64,000 nucleotides of DNA from positions 124,001 through 188,000 of the forward strand of contig NZ_WNLA01000005.1 of assembly GCF_009720865.1 (NCBI RefSeq), given 5' to 3'. Position numbers and translations under genes: made by a program. A model generated the notes under the pieces. It saw only the letters and a program-made list of their open reading frames with translations. It was not told where the DNA came from and made no database searches. Source of the stretch: Pseudoduganella ginsengisoli. Its GTDB lineage: Bacteria; Pseudomonadota; Gammaproteobacteria; Burkholderiales; Burkholderiaceae_D. Below, piece by piece: positions 1 to 8,705 of this stretch (positions are counted from its first letter, which is position 1; every line of letters begins with the position of its first letter).

Positions 1-2
1 TC

Positions 3-488
3 AGCCACGGTTTCGACGACAAGGGCAGCCAGTCCGATGGCGACGGCAATTTGCGCGACTGGTGGACGGCTGAAGACCGTGCGAAATTCAAGGCCAAGGC
101 CGATGCGCTGACCAGGCAGTATGACGGCTACAGCCCGCTGCCGGGCTATAACGTCAATGGCGCGCTGACCTTGGGTGAAAACATTGCGGACAACTCGGGC
201 CTGGCCATTGCATACAAGGCGTACAAGCTGTCGCTGCATGGCCAGCCGGCGCCGGTGATCGACAACCTGACGGGCGAGCAGCGTTTCTACATGGGCTTTG
301 GCCAGGTATGGCGCACCAAGATGCGCGAAGCGCAGCAAATCAAGCAAGTGAAAACCGACCCGCACTCGCCGGGCCAGTTCCGCGCCAACGGCACGGTCGT
401 GAACCAGCCGGGCTTTTATGAAGCGTTTGGCGTGAAGGAAGGCGACAAGTTATACGTTGCGCCAGAAAATCGCATCATCATCTGGTAA
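3..488 (+). CDS. M13 family zinc metallopeptidase, C-terminal part (partial)
   Basis: This is the last 161 codons of a neprilysin/PepO-type (M13) peptidase whose start lies before the window. The first visible residues, SHGFDD, follow the first His and Glu of the HExxH zinc motif, so the second zinc His is the second visible residue. The third ligand motif GENIADNSG is intact, as is the C-terminal block with PHSPGQFRANGT and a final IIW. M13 enzymes are zinc endopeptidases of short peptides, usually periplasmic in Proteobacteria. The next gene is a close paralogue in the same orientation, which points to a tandem duplication. The family call is very secure; the substrate is unknown. Confidence 0.95.
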   Translation, partial: SHGFDDKGSQSDGDGNLRDWWTAEDRAKFKAKADALTRQYDGYSPLPGYNVNGALTLGENIADNSGLAIAYKAYKLSLHGQPAPVIDNLTGEQRFYMGFGQVWRTKMREAQQIKQVKTDPHSPGQFRANGTVVNQPGFYEAFGVKEGDKLYVAPENRIIIW

Positions 489-490
489 TT

Positions 491-533
491 TGCACAGTTT
501 GTGCAGCAAAGGGGCCACGCAAGTGGCTCTTTT
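491..533 (+). terminator. Rho-independent terminator after first M13 peptidase
   Basis: A short hairpin (TGCACA, three-base loop, TGTGCA at 491-505) is followed by a stronger stem. The stem pairs 509-518 with 523-532 across a GCAA loop, includes two G-U pairs and leads into a T run. It separates the tandem peptidase genes, so the second probably has its own promoter. Confidence 0.7.
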
Positions 534-616
534 GCTATCTTTGTGTCTTCCCGCTGTGCTACAGTTTTAAACCCGGTCATAAGCCGGTACGACAATTAAT
601 CGAAGGACATTCACCT

Positions 617-2671
617 GTGAACCGACATCTGCTCAGTGCATTGACCCTGGCCCTGCTGGCAACCGCCACTGGCCAAGCCAGCGCCGCCGGCGCTTCCGCT
701 GCCAAATCCGTAGCGAAGCCGACTTCCGGCATCGCCGTTGAATATATCGATCCTGCGGTGCGCGCGCAGGATGACTTCTTTACCCACTTGAGCGGCAAAT
801 GGCTGGCCACGACGGAAATCCCGGCGGACAAGTCGAGCTGGGGCTCGTTCGTCAAACTGCACGAAGACACGCAGCCACAGCTGCGCGCCATCATTGAGCA
901 GTCCGCCGCGAATCCCAAGTCCAGCGCGGATGCACAGCGCATTGGCGATTTCTACGCCAGCTTCATGGATGAAGCCAAACTGGAACAGCTGGGCATTTCG
1001 CCGCTGAACGGCCAGCTGGCGCAAATTGCCGCACTGCAAGACAAGAAAGAAATCCCTGCGCTGATGGCGCAATTCGCGAAGGTTGGCACGTCGGCGCCGT
1101 TCGCAGGCGCGGTTCACCAGGACAACAAGGATTCCACCAAATACGTGGTGGACTTCTTCCAGAGCGGCCTGGGCTTGCCTGAGCGCGATTACTACCTGAA
1201 CAAGGACGATGCGCGCCTGAAAGATATTCTGGCCAAGTACCAGCAGCACGTGGCCGCCATGCTGACGCTGGCGGGTGACAAGGATGCTGCCGCCAAGGCG
1301 CAGACCATCGTGGCGCTGGAAACGGAACTGGCCAAAGTACAGTGGACCCCGGTCGAACTGCGCGACCCGGTCAAGGCGTACAACAAGTTTGAAATTGCCA
1401 AGCTCAATGAACTGACCCCGAACTTCGACTGGACGCCTTACCTGGCGGGCCTGGGCGTGACGGGCAAGGTCAACTACGTGATCGTCAGCCAGCCGTCGTA
1501 CCTGAAAGGCGTGTCCGACATCCTGGCGGCCACGCCGCTGGACGCATGGAAAGCGTACTTCACGTGGCAAACCATCCGCGCCTATGCGCCGTACCTGTCG
1601 AAAGCCTTTGTCGATGAAAACTTCGCGTTCTATGGCGCGACGTTGTCGGGCGCGAAGGAAATGCGTCCACGCTGGAAGCGCGGTGTCGCGACGGTGGAAG
1701 GCGCGCTGGGCGAATCGCTGGGCAAGCTGTACGTGGAACAACACTTCCCGGCCGAGCGCAAGGCGCGCATGGAAGCGCTGGTGAAAAACCTGATGGTCGC
1801 GTACAAGCAATCGATCGACAAACTGGACTGGATGAGCCCGGCAACGAAGAAAGAAGCGCAAGCCAAGCTGGCCAAGTTCACGACGAAGATCGGCTACCCG
1901 AACAAGTGGCGCGATTACTCGGCGCTGGTGGTGTCCAAGGACGACCTGGTGGGCAACGTGGTCCGTTCCAACATGGCCGACTACAACAAGGAAATCAACA
2001 AACTGGGCAAGCCGATCGACCGCGACGAGTGGGGCATGACGCCGCAGACGATCAATGCGTACTACAACCCGGAAATGAATGAAATCGTGTTCCCGGCCGC
2101 GATCCTGCAGCCGCCGTTCTTCGATGCGAATGCGGATGACGCGGTCAACTATGGCGGTATCGGCGCCGTGATCGGCCACGAAATCAGCCACGGTTTCGAT
2201 GACCAGGGTTCGCAGTACGACGGTGACGGCAACCTGCGCAACTGGTGGACGGAAGCGGACGGCAAGAACTTCGCGCAAAAGACCAAGGCGCTGGTGGCGC
2301 AATACAACGCATTCAGCCCGCTGCCTGGCTACAACGTCAACGGTGAACTGACCTTGGGTGAAAACATTGCCGACAACTCCGGCGTGGCGATTGCCTACAA
2401 GGCTTATAAACTGTCGCTGAAGGGCAAGCCGGCGCCGGTGATTGATGGTTTGACGGGCGACCAGCGCTTCTTCATGGGCTTTGCCCAGGTATGGCGCAGC
2501 AAGATGCGTGATCCGGAAATGATCAAGCGCGTGAAGACCGACCCGCACTCGCCAGGCCAGTTCCGCGCCAACGGCACGATGCGCAACCAGCCGGGCTTCT
2601 ATGAAGCGTTCAAGGTCAAAGATGGCGACAAGATGTACCTGCCGCCGAAAGACCGCGTGATTATCTGGTAA
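617..2671 (+). CDS. M13 family zinc metallopeptidase, exported
   Basis: This full-length M13 (neprilysin/PepO-like) peptidase has 684 residues, the normal family size. It starts at a GTG preceded by GAAGGA about ten bases upstream. An N-terminal signal peptide ending near SASA predicts a periplasmic enzyme that cleaves small peptides. The zinc site is visible: HEISH at residues 521-525 and the GENIAD motif with Glu582 as third ligand and Asp586 as its partner. The C-terminal block PHSPGQFRANGT, which forms the substrate pocket in the family, is present. It is closely similar over its last 160 residues to the truncated gene upstream, consistent with tandem duplication. Confidence 0.96.
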   Translation: MNRHLLSALTLALLATATGQASAAGASAAKSVAKPTSGIAVEYIDPAVRAQDDFFTHLSGKWLATTEIPADKSSWGSFVKLHEDTQPQLRAIIEQSAANPKSSADAQRIGDFYASFMDEAKLEQLGISPLNGQLAQIAALQDKKEIPALMAQFAKVGTSAPFAGAVHQDNKDSTKYVVDFFQSGLGLPERDYYLNKDDARLKDILAKYQQHVAAMLTLAGDKDAAAKAQTIVALETELAKVQWTPVELRDPVKAYNKFEIAKLNELTPNFDWTPYLAGLGVTGKVNYVIVSQPSYLKGVSDILAATPLDAWKAYFTWQTIRAYAPYLSKAFVDENFAFYGATLSGAKEMRPRWKRGVATVEGALGESLGKLYVEQHFPAERKARMEALVKNLMVAYKQSIDKLDWMSPATKKEAQAKLAKFTTKIGYPNKWRDYSALVVSKDDLVGNVVRSNMADYNKEINKLGKPIDRDEWGMTPQTINAYYNPEMNEIVFPAAILQPPFFDANADDAVNYGGIGAVIGHEISHGFDDQGSQYDGDGNLRNWWTEADGKNFAQKTKALVAQYNAFSPLPGYNVNGELTLGENIADNSGVAIAYKAYKLSLKGKPAPVIDGLTGDQRFFMGFAQVWRSKMRDPEMIKRVKTDPHSPGQFRANGTMRNQPGFYEAFKVKDGDKMYLPPKDRVIIW

Positions 2672-2690
2672 GTATTCCCAGCCTCACCGC

Positions 2691-2716
2691 AACCGCCCTC
2701 CGGGGCGGTTTTTTTT
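2691..2716 (+). terminator. Rho-independent terminator
   Basis: AACCGCCC pairs perfectly with GGGCGGTT around a TCCG loop and is followed directly by a T run. It ends the second M13 gene. Confidence 0.92.
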
Positions 2717-2760
2717 ATGACGGTGCCGGGCACCAACCGGATTTGCAACAAGCGTTGCGC

Positions 2761-2786
2761 AAAAAAAAACCGCCCCGGAGGGCGGC
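2761..2786 (-). terminator. Rho-independent terminator of the cytochrome c gene
   Basis: On the minus strand CCGCCC and GGGCGG flank a four-base loop and are followed by nine Ts (seen as A2761-A2769 on the plus strand). It faces the terminator at 2691-2716, so this convergent gap has two almost identical terminators, one per direction. Confidence 0.88.
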
Positions 2787-2807
2787 TTGTTCCGGCGCGC
2801 GTAGCGC

Positions 2808-3353
2808 TCAGGATTTTGGCGCTTCAGCCGCAGCCGATGCAGCGGGCGCCGCGGCTGGGGCCGGTACTTCCGGTTCTTTCAGCTTGCCGCCCGATTTGTT
2901 GGCCATGTAGACCACGGCGCGTGCAATTTCCACGTCATCCAGGTCAGGATTGCCGCCTTTGGCCGGCATGGCGTTCAAGCCTTGCAGGGCGTGTTTGATC
3001 ACAGTGTCCTGGCCTTGTGCCAGGCGCGGGCCCCAGGCGCCGCTGTCGCCGACTTTCGGTGCACCGGCAGCGCCGGTGCCGTGGCAAGCCTGGCACGTTG
3101 CCGTGTACACGGCTTCGCCGCTTTGCAGCACTTTCGGGCCATTGGCATCTTTCAGCGTATAACCAGCATCGGCAACAGGACGCAAGCGCGCTTCAACGGC
3201 TTGCGAAGTCTGGCCTTCGGAGCCGGCGCCCGTCAGTTTGGTATTGGTGACATATTGCACCAGCAGCACAATGCCGATAATGGTGACGGCAAAAAAGCCG
3301 ATAACGGCTGCTGCAAGTTGCTTGGGCGTGCGGATCGGAGAATCGTGGCTCAT
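2808..3353 (-). CDS. Membrane-anchored monohaem cytochrome c (c5-like)
   Basis: This 181-residue protein has one N-terminal membrane helix (about residues 10-33), a linker and a class I cytochrome c domain. The haem site is CQACH (Cys87, Cys90, His91) and the likely axial methionine is in NAMPAKGG (Met129). The C-terminus is an Ala/Pro-rich tail. It should carry electrons in the periplasm, as in the CccA/c5 family of betaproteobacteria. An in-frame extension reaches 3503, but the ATG at 3353 has an AAGGAA ribosome site just upstream and gives a normal anchor, so I chose it. The gene stands alone, facing the M13 genes. Confidence 0.9.
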   Translation of the reverse strand: MSHDSPIRTPKQLAAAVIGFFAVTIIGIVLLVQYVTNTKLTGAGSEGQTSQAVEARLRPVADAGYTLKDANGPKVLQSGEAVYTATCQACHGTGAAGAPKVGDSGAWGPRLAQGQDTVIKHALQGLNAMPAKGGNPDLDDVEIARAVVYMANKSGGKLKEPEVPAPAAAPAASAAAEAPKS

Positions 3354-3540
3354 GAATTTCCTTGGTAACAGTTTCGAAACTTGCGTCGGCGTGTTTGTTA
3401 TTGCAGGAACAGCTAGGGCGCCAAACGAGGGATTATAGTCGTAAAGAATTGGTAGTGGACGTGCAAAGGTGCAAAAGAGACACTTTTCGTGGACATACGG
3501 CACCAGACCCGGTATCCTTCGGGGGTTTCATCCTTCCAGC

Positions 3541-3616
3541 GCGGCTGTAGCTCAATGGATAGAGTATTGGCCTCCGAAGCCAAGGGTTGTGGGTTCGATC
3601 CCCGCCAGCCGCACCA
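3541..3616 (+). tRNA. tRNA-Arg (anticodon CCG)
   Basis: The acceptor arm GCGGCTG (3541-3547) pairs with CAGCCGC (3606-3612), followed by discriminator A and an encoded CCA. The anticodon stem TTGGC/GCCAA encloses the seven-base loop CTCCGAA, giving anticodon CCG for CGG codons. The T arm GTGGGTTCGATCCCCGC has the standard TTCGA loop. At 76 bases including CCA it is complete. Confidence 0.96.
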
Positions 3617-3646
3617 GTTCCCTGTTTTCCCTCCCCAAATCCCGGT

Positions 3647-4774
3647 TTAAGCCTGCATTTGCTGCGGCAAGACCTGTCCGCCCTGCTTGACGGGCGTAGC
3701 CAGCGAAAATGGCCGTTCCACCAGCAAGAACAGCGCTGCCGATGGCAGCAAGGTCAGCACGAACATCACCGGCAAGACCACCGCCGCGAACACCGATTCG
3801 TGCGCCGCATGCGGCATCACCCTGGCCAGCACGAGGAAGCCGAACTTCAAGCCGAGACCGTGCATCAGGTAATACGAATAGCTCATGTTGCCCAGCCAGC
3901 GCAGCGGGGTCCAGCAAAATGCCCGGGTCAGCCAGGCCCGGGGCGCCAGCAGGCACGTGTAGCAGACGACAGGGAACACAAAAAACAGCGTGACGATCTT
4001 GGCGGTGTAGCCGGCAGCACCTGGGATGGGGAGCGTGGTCATGGCCAGCGCGCCCGCCAGCAAGAACAAGGAGGCGCTGCTATGCGGCGCCTCCACCGGC
4101 GGCTTGCGCAGCGCTTCATGCAGCAAGATGCCGCCGATGAACATGATCAGGCGAACGTGCCCGTCGTGGAGCAGGCAATATCCGGCAATGGCAGTTGCTG
4201 CCACCGCAAACAGCGCGACCCGTACGGCGCTGCTGCGGCGGCGCAAGCCAAGCGCGCCGATGACAAACGGCATGGCAATGTAATAAAACATTTCATAGCT
4301 CAGCGACCAGGCCACCGTGATAATGGGCTTGATGGAGAACAGCCCCGGCAGCAGCAAGAAATTTTGCAGTACGTAGATCGCGGCTGCCAGTGGAGCGGAC
4401 GGAATCTTGCTGTCTTCCGGGCGGAGGAAGGACAGCGCCAGGTACAGCGCAAATACGGCGCAAAACGCCGGATAAATGCGCACCACGCGGCGCCACATGA
4501 ATGGCAGGAAGGGCTGCGGCCGCGCAATCAGCGAGCCATAAATCAGGTAGCCGCTGAGCACAAAGAACAGGTCGACGCCTGCATTCCCCATCGCGTGCAC
4601 GATATCGAGCACGCCGGCCAGTTTTGAGCCCGGGCTGGCCCATGGCGAGATCAGTGTCGCGTAATGGACCAGGAAGACAAGAAACACGGCAAAGCCGCGC
4701 AAGCCTTCCATCGGGCGCAAGTTGCGGCCATTGGCATGGCGAGAGAGTTCAAATTGTCCGGCAAGCCATTGCAT
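3647..4774 (-). CDS. Acyltransferase 3 family membrane protein
   Basis: This 375-residue integral membrane protein of the acyltransferase 3 (OafA/NodX-like) family has the usual N-terminal motif RPMEGLRGFAVFLVF with a following His in VHYA. About ten hydrophobic segments follow. Members O-acetylate sugars on cell-surface glycans using cytoplasmic acetyl-CoA. An upstream in-frame ATG at 4801 exists, but the ATG at 4774 follows a GGGGA ribosome site and is preferred. The gene is monocistronic and faces tRNA-Arg. The glycan it modifies is unknown; the EPS locus is 15 kb away and a link is only a guess. Confidence 0.85.
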   Translation of the reverse strand: MQWLAGQFELSRHANGRNLRPMEGLRGFAVFLVFLVHYATLISPWASPGSKLAGVLDIVHAMGNAGVDLFFVLSGYLIYGSLIARPQPFLPFMWRRVVRIYPAFCAVFALYLALSFLRPEDSKIPSAPLAAAIYVLQNFLLLPGLFSIKPIITVAWSLSYEMFYYIAMPFVIGALGLRRRSSAVRVALFAVAATAIAGYCLLHDGHVRLIMFIGGILLHEALRKPPVEAPHSSASLFLLAGALAMTTLPIPGAAGYTAKIVTLFFVFPVVCYTCLLAPRAWLTRAFCWTPLRWLGNMSYSYYLMHGLGLKFGFLVLARVMPHAAHESVFAAVVLPVMFVLTLLPSAALFLLVERPFSLATPVKQGGQVLPQQMQA

Positions 4775-4934
4775 AGTTTCCCCGCATTTCATTTTTTGCA
4801 ATGCTTTGCAAATTGTTATTTTTGATATTTTAACTCTTCAGTAGCGGTCTTTCATTCAATTGGGAACTATGCGCAACGGCCGGATGATGTGAAAATGAAG
4901 GGCAGTACTCTGGCCAACCAACCCAGGAGTCCGC

Positions 4935-5540
4935 GTGCCCGGCAAAACTTCCCAGCCCTTGCTGCTCGGCGTCTTTTTCCTGTCCGGTGTATCGGCGCTG
5001 ATTTACCAGGTCGCCTGGCAGCGTCTGCTGTTTGGCGCCTTTGGCGTCGACATTGAATCCATCACCATCATTGTTTCCACCTTCATGCTGGGCCTGGGCT
5101 GCGGCGCACTGGCCGGCGGACAGCTGGCGGACCGGCTGGGCCACCGTACCGTGCAATTGTTCGCGCTGTGCGAACTGGGCATCGGCCTGTTCGGCCTTGC
5201 CAGCACGGCGCTGATTCCTGCCGTGGGCGCACGCTTCCTGCACAGCAGCCTGCCCGTGATTGCGGCGGCGAACTTTCTATTGATCCTGCTGCCTGCCAGC
5301 CTGATGGGCGCCACATTGCCGATGCTGGTGGCCCACCTGTTCCGCAGCAATGCCAATGTCGGCCTGTCGATCGGTACGCTGTACTGGGCCAATACCATGG
5401 GCGCCGCGCTGGGCGCACTGGCGGCTGGCGTGCTGCTGTTCCACTACCTGACGCTGGACCAGTCGATTTACGTGGCGGCGGCAGGTAATTTCATTGTGTC
5501 CGGCTCCGTGTACGTGGGCTACCGCAGGAGGACGGTATGA
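4935..5540 (+). CDS. Membrane half of a split MFS/spermidine-synthase-like protein
   Basis: The 201 residues contain about six hydrophobic helices and no soluble domain. The start SGVSALIYQVAWQRLL and the GALAGGQLADRLG loop match the N-terminal membrane part of 'fused MFS/spermidine synthase' proteins. The start is a GTG. The gene overlaps the next one by four bases (ATGA), so the two are translationally coupled and probably form one complex equivalent to the usual single fused chain. Function in this family is poorly established; polyamine or amino-acid transport coupled to aminopropyl transfer has been proposed only from domain content. Confidence 0.75.
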   Translation: MPGKTSQPLLLGVFFLSGVSALIYQVAWQRLLFGAFGVDIESITIIVSTFMLGLGCGALAGGQLADRLGHRTVQLFALCELGIGLFGLASTALIPAVGARFLHSSLPVIAAANFLLILLPASLMGATLPMLVAHLFRSNANVGLSIGTLYWANTMGAALGALAAGVLLFHYLTLDQSIYVAAAGNFIVSGSVYVGYRRRTV

Positions 5541-7063
5541 AAGGGGCGGCGCGCTGGCTATCATTTTTCATGGGCTTCCTCAGCCTGAGCCAGGAAATCC
5601 TGTGGGTGCGCATGGCCAGCTTTATTTACCGCGGGGCGCCGCAAGCGTTTGGCGCCATCCTTGCGCTGTACTTGCTGGGCATAGCGCTGGGGGCCGGCTG
5701 GGGCAAGCGCTATTGCACGCGCCACGCGGGCTTGTTCCGCGTGGCGGCCGTCATCCTGCTGGTGGCGGCAAGCACGGACATGCTGTTCCCCTGGCTGGTG
5801 GTGGCTGCCTTTGCACAACTGCGCGGCGCCGGTACGGCGGCATTGATGCTGTGCGTGCTGGTGACGGCGCTGTTGAAAAGCATGATCTTTCCCATTGCCC
5901 ACCACCTTGGCTCCTCCGCCAGCACTGACAGCGTGGGCTCGTCCGTGTCGCGCGTGTATTTCGCCAATATCGCCGGTTCTACCCTGGGGCCGCTGGTGAC
6001 CGGCTTTATCGTGCTACAGCTGTGCACGTTGCAGCAAAGCCTCGCGCTGATGGCGGGCGCCACGTTGATGGTGTCCGCCTTTTGCCTGCAGGCGGATGGC
6101 GGGCGGCGGGCCGTCCCTGCATGGGCCGCCAGTACGGCGCTGGCCATTGCTGCTGTCACCGCTATACCCGATGCGTTGCTGGGCCGGCTGGTGGCGGCGA
6201 TGGACACGGGCGGCCATGCCTATAAAGGCGCGGTGGAAAACCGCTATGGCATCGTGCATTTGCTCGACGGCGGCGACCTGGGCGACATCGTTTATGGCGG
6301 CAATGCGTACGATGGCCGGGTCAATACGGACTACATGGTGGACAGCAACATGATTTCCCGCGTTTATATGCTGGCCGCCGTGCAGCCCCGCCCGAAACGC
6401 ATACTGGTGCTGGGCATGAGTGCGGGATCGTGGACGCGCGTGCTGGCCAATTTCCCCGGTGTGGAACACGTCGACGTGCTGGAAATCAATCCCGGCTACG
6501 TGGACGTGATCCGCCGCTATGACGCCGTGCGGCCGGTACTGGACGATCGCCGCATTGCCATGCATTTCGACGACGGCCGGCGCTGGCTGAAACGGCATCC
6601 CGGTGAACATTACGACTTGCTGGTCATGAATACCACGTTCCACTACCGCGCCTATATCACCATGCTGCTCAGCGACGACTTCCTGCGCGTGGCGCGCAGC
6701 CATTTGCGGCCCGGCGGTGTGATTGCGTTTAACAGCACGGATGCGCCGGATGTTTACAAGACCGCGGCTGGCGTGTTCCGCAACGTGTACAAGATGCGTA
6801 ATTTCGTCGTGGCAGGCGACATGCTGGCGCTGCCGGACGAAGGCGAGGCAGTGCGCCGCGTGGGCGCACTGGTCGATATCACGCGGCCGCAGGTGGCGGC
6901 CAAGGTGCGGGAAGATTTCCAGCGCTATGAACGCTATGATGAAGCCGTGTTTGCACGCCGCGCGGGGCGCAGGCTGGAAACCATCACGGACCAGAACATG
7001 CTGACCGAGTTCCGCTATGGCGACAGCCTGCTGAAAAACCTGGGCTGGGCGCCCAGGCAATGA
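5537..7063 (+). CDS. Second membrane half plus spermidine-synthase-like domain
   Basis: This 508-residue protein has about six membrane helices (residues 1-215) starting with a second copy of the LSLSQEILWVRMASFIYRG-type repeat seen in the preceding protein. A Rossmann domain follows (about 220-505) resembling polyamine aminopropyltransferases: VLGMSAGSWTR replaces the usual glycine-rich loop, VLEINPGYV binds the nucleotide ribose, and FDDGRRWL follows. The segment normally reading DLI.-D-..D, which supplies the catalytic aspartate, reads DLLVMNTTFHYRAY here. Classic spermidine synthase activity is therefore doubtful. It is coupled to the upstream membrane half by an ATGA overlap. Confidence 0.8.
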   Translation: MKGAARWLSFFMGFLSLSQEILWVRMASFIYRGAPQAFGAILALYLLGIALGAGWGKRYCTRHAGLFRVAAVILLVAASTDMLFPWLVVAAFAQLRGAGTAALMLCVLVTALLKSMIFPIAHHLGSSASTDSVGSSVSRVYFANIAGSTLGPLVTGFIVLQLCTLQQSLALMAGATLMVSAFCLQADGGRRAVPAWAASTALAIAAVTAIPDALLGRLVAAMDTGGHAYKGAVENRYGIVHLLDGGDLGDIVYGGNAYDGRVNTDYMVDSNMISRVYMLAAVQPRPKRILVLGMSAGSWTRVLANFPGVEHVDVLEINPGYVDVIRRYDAVRPVLDDRRIAMHFDDGRRWLKRHPGEHYDLLVMNTTFHYRAYITMLLSDDFLRVARSHLRPGGVIAFNSTDAPDVYKTAAGVFRNVYKMRNFVVAGDMLALPDEGEAVRRVGALVDITRPQVAAKVREDFQRYERYDEAVFARRAGRRLETITDQNMLTEFRYGDSLLKNLGWAPRQ

Positions 7064-7066
7064 AGC

Positions 7067-8497
7067 TTAGTTGTACGTGTACTGGTAGTAGCCCGAACCA
7101 TACCCGTTGACGGTCTGCTTTTTGCCCATCACGTAAGTGTTCTGGATGGCGCGGTCGTCGCCCAGCATTTGCAGCACAAACAGCTTGTCTTCAATGGTAT
7201 TGGTCTTTTGCATGCGGAACTTCAGCAAGTCCGTTGCATTCGGGTTGATGACGACAAAGTCCGCCTCGTTGCCGATCTTGAAGCTGCCGACCTGGTTTTC
7301 CAGGCTCAGCGCGCGCGCCGCACCCAGGGTCGCCAGGTAATACGCCTTGATGGCTTTCAGTGGATTGACCGTGCTTGGATCATCGACAAACGCCTTGCGC
7401 AACTGCGTCATCTTGTACGCTTCATTCATGGTCTGCAGCGCATTGAAGCTGGTGCCCGCGCCCACGTCCGTGCCCAGGCCCACTTTCACGCCGTATTGTT
7501 CCGCCTTTTGCAGGTTGAACAGGCCGCTGCCGAGGAACATGTTCGACGTCGGGCAAAAGGCAATGGCGGCGCCCGTCTGTGCCAGCGACTGGAATTCATC
7601 GTCGCGCAAATGCACGCCGTGCGCATAGACGGAGCGGTTGCGCGACAGGCCGAAGCTGTTATACACGTCCAGGTAGCCGGTCGATGACGGGAACAGCGAC
7701 TGCACCCACGCGATTTCCGCCTTGTTTTCAGACAAGTGGGTGTGCATGTACACGTCCGGGAATTCCCGCAGCAATTGACCGGCCTTGGCCAGCTGTTCCG
7801 GCGTGGACGTCGGCGCAAAGCGGGGCGTGACGGCATACAGCGCGCGGCCATTCTTGTGCCATTTCTGGATCAGCGCCTTGCTGTCCGTATACGAGCTGGC
7901 CGGCGTATCCAGCAGGTAGTCCGGCGCATTGCGGTCCATCATGACCTTGCCGGCAATCAAACGCATATTGCGCGTCTGCGCTTCCTCAAACAAGGCATCG
8001 ACGGAATTCGGGCTGACAGTGCCGAATACCAGTGCCGTCGTTGTGCCATTCCGTACTAATTCATTAATAAATGTTTTAGCGACGCTTTTTGCATAAGTTT
8101 TATTCGAGAATTGCTGTTCAGTGGGGAAAGTATAAGTATTCAGCCAATCCAGTAGTTGCTCCCCAAAAGAAGCGATCATTTCCGTTTGAGGATAATGCAC
8201 GTGGCTATCAATAAATCCGGGCATCAATATTTTCCCGGAATAATCGACCACTTGAATATAGGGATAATTGTTCAGGACCGTGTTGGCAGGGCCGACCGCC
8301 TTGACTTTGCCGTCCGTGCCGACGACCAGTACGCCATCTTCATAGTATTCGTAAGGGGTTTGGCTGACGGCGGGATCATCGACAAAGTGCAAAATCGATG
8401 CCCGATAAGCCGTCGTTTGATATTGCGCAAAAGCAGGGGTAGTTAATGTTAGTACAGCAGCGGCAATTAAAGCTTTATAGCATTTAGAAAGTTTCAC
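7067..8497 (-). CDS. Guanine deaminase-like amidohydrolase with signal peptide
   Basis: This 476-residue metal-dependent amidohydrolase is closest to guanine deaminase (guanine to xanthine plus ammonia). The family signatures are PGFIDSHVHYPQ with the two metal His, HTHLSEN, YAHGVHL and the metal Asp in GTDVGAGTS. Unusually for a cytosolic purine enzyme it begins with a convincing Sec signal peptide ending TTPAFA. The longest frame starts at ATG 8512, but that ATGGAG serves better as the ribosome site for GTG 8497, which gives a signal peptide starting MKLSKCYKAL. An exported guanine deaminase could scavenge extracellular purines; the substrate is inferred only. Confidence 0.82.
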   Translation of the reverse strand: MKLSKCYKALIAAAVLTLTTPAFAQYQTTAYRASILHFVDDPAVSQTPYEYYEDGVLVVGTDGKVKAVGPANTVLNNYPYIQVVDYSGKILMPGFIDSHVHYPQTEMIASFGEQLLDWLNTYTFPTEQQFSNKTYAKSVAKTFINELVRNGTTTALVFGTVSPNSVDALFEEAQTRNMRLIAGKVMMDRNAPDYLLDTPASSYTDSKALIQKWHKNGRALYAVTPRFAPTSTPEQLAKAGQLLREFPDVYMHTHLSENKAEIAWVQSLFPSSTGYLDVYNSFGLSRNRSVYAHGVHLRDDEFQSLAQTGAAIAFCPTSNMFLGSGLFNLQKAEQYGVKVGLGTDVGAGTSFNALQTMNEAYKMTQLRKAFVDDPSTVNPLKAIKAYYLATLGAARALSLENQVGSFKIGNEADFVVINPNATDLLKFRMQKTNTIEDKLFVLQMLGDDRAIQNTYVMGKKQTVNGYGSGYYQYTYN

Positions 8498-8574
8498 TTT
8501 ATAAGTCTCCATTTTTAAATTTGTTTTGGCAGAAATGAATGCCGTCGCAAAATTTAAAGGAGTGTGAATATCGC

Positions 8575-8603
8575 ATTATATTCAATTGATTATGTGTCAT
8601 TAA
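8575..8603 (-). promoter_or_regulatory. Sigma-70-type promoter for the guanine deaminase gene
   Basis: On the minus strand TTAATG and TATAAT are separated by 17 bases, with the -10 about 78 bases before the chosen GTG. The surrounding 8498-8705 gap is strikingly AT-rich compared with its neighbours and holds no gene. Confidence 0.55.
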
Positions 8604-8705
8604 TTATGGCGATATGTTGTGCGGATAAACAACAGATGCGTCGCTGTGCATAATTTCTCCATATTTCCAATCGATAATGAGTGGAAATAATCCATGGGGG
8701 AAGCT

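Noticed and set aside
611..2548. 645-codon open frame on the minus strand
   Set aside because: It is antisense to the M13 peptidase, whose zinc motifs and signal peptide are intact; composition is Arg/His-rich as expected of a shadow frame in GC-rich DNA.
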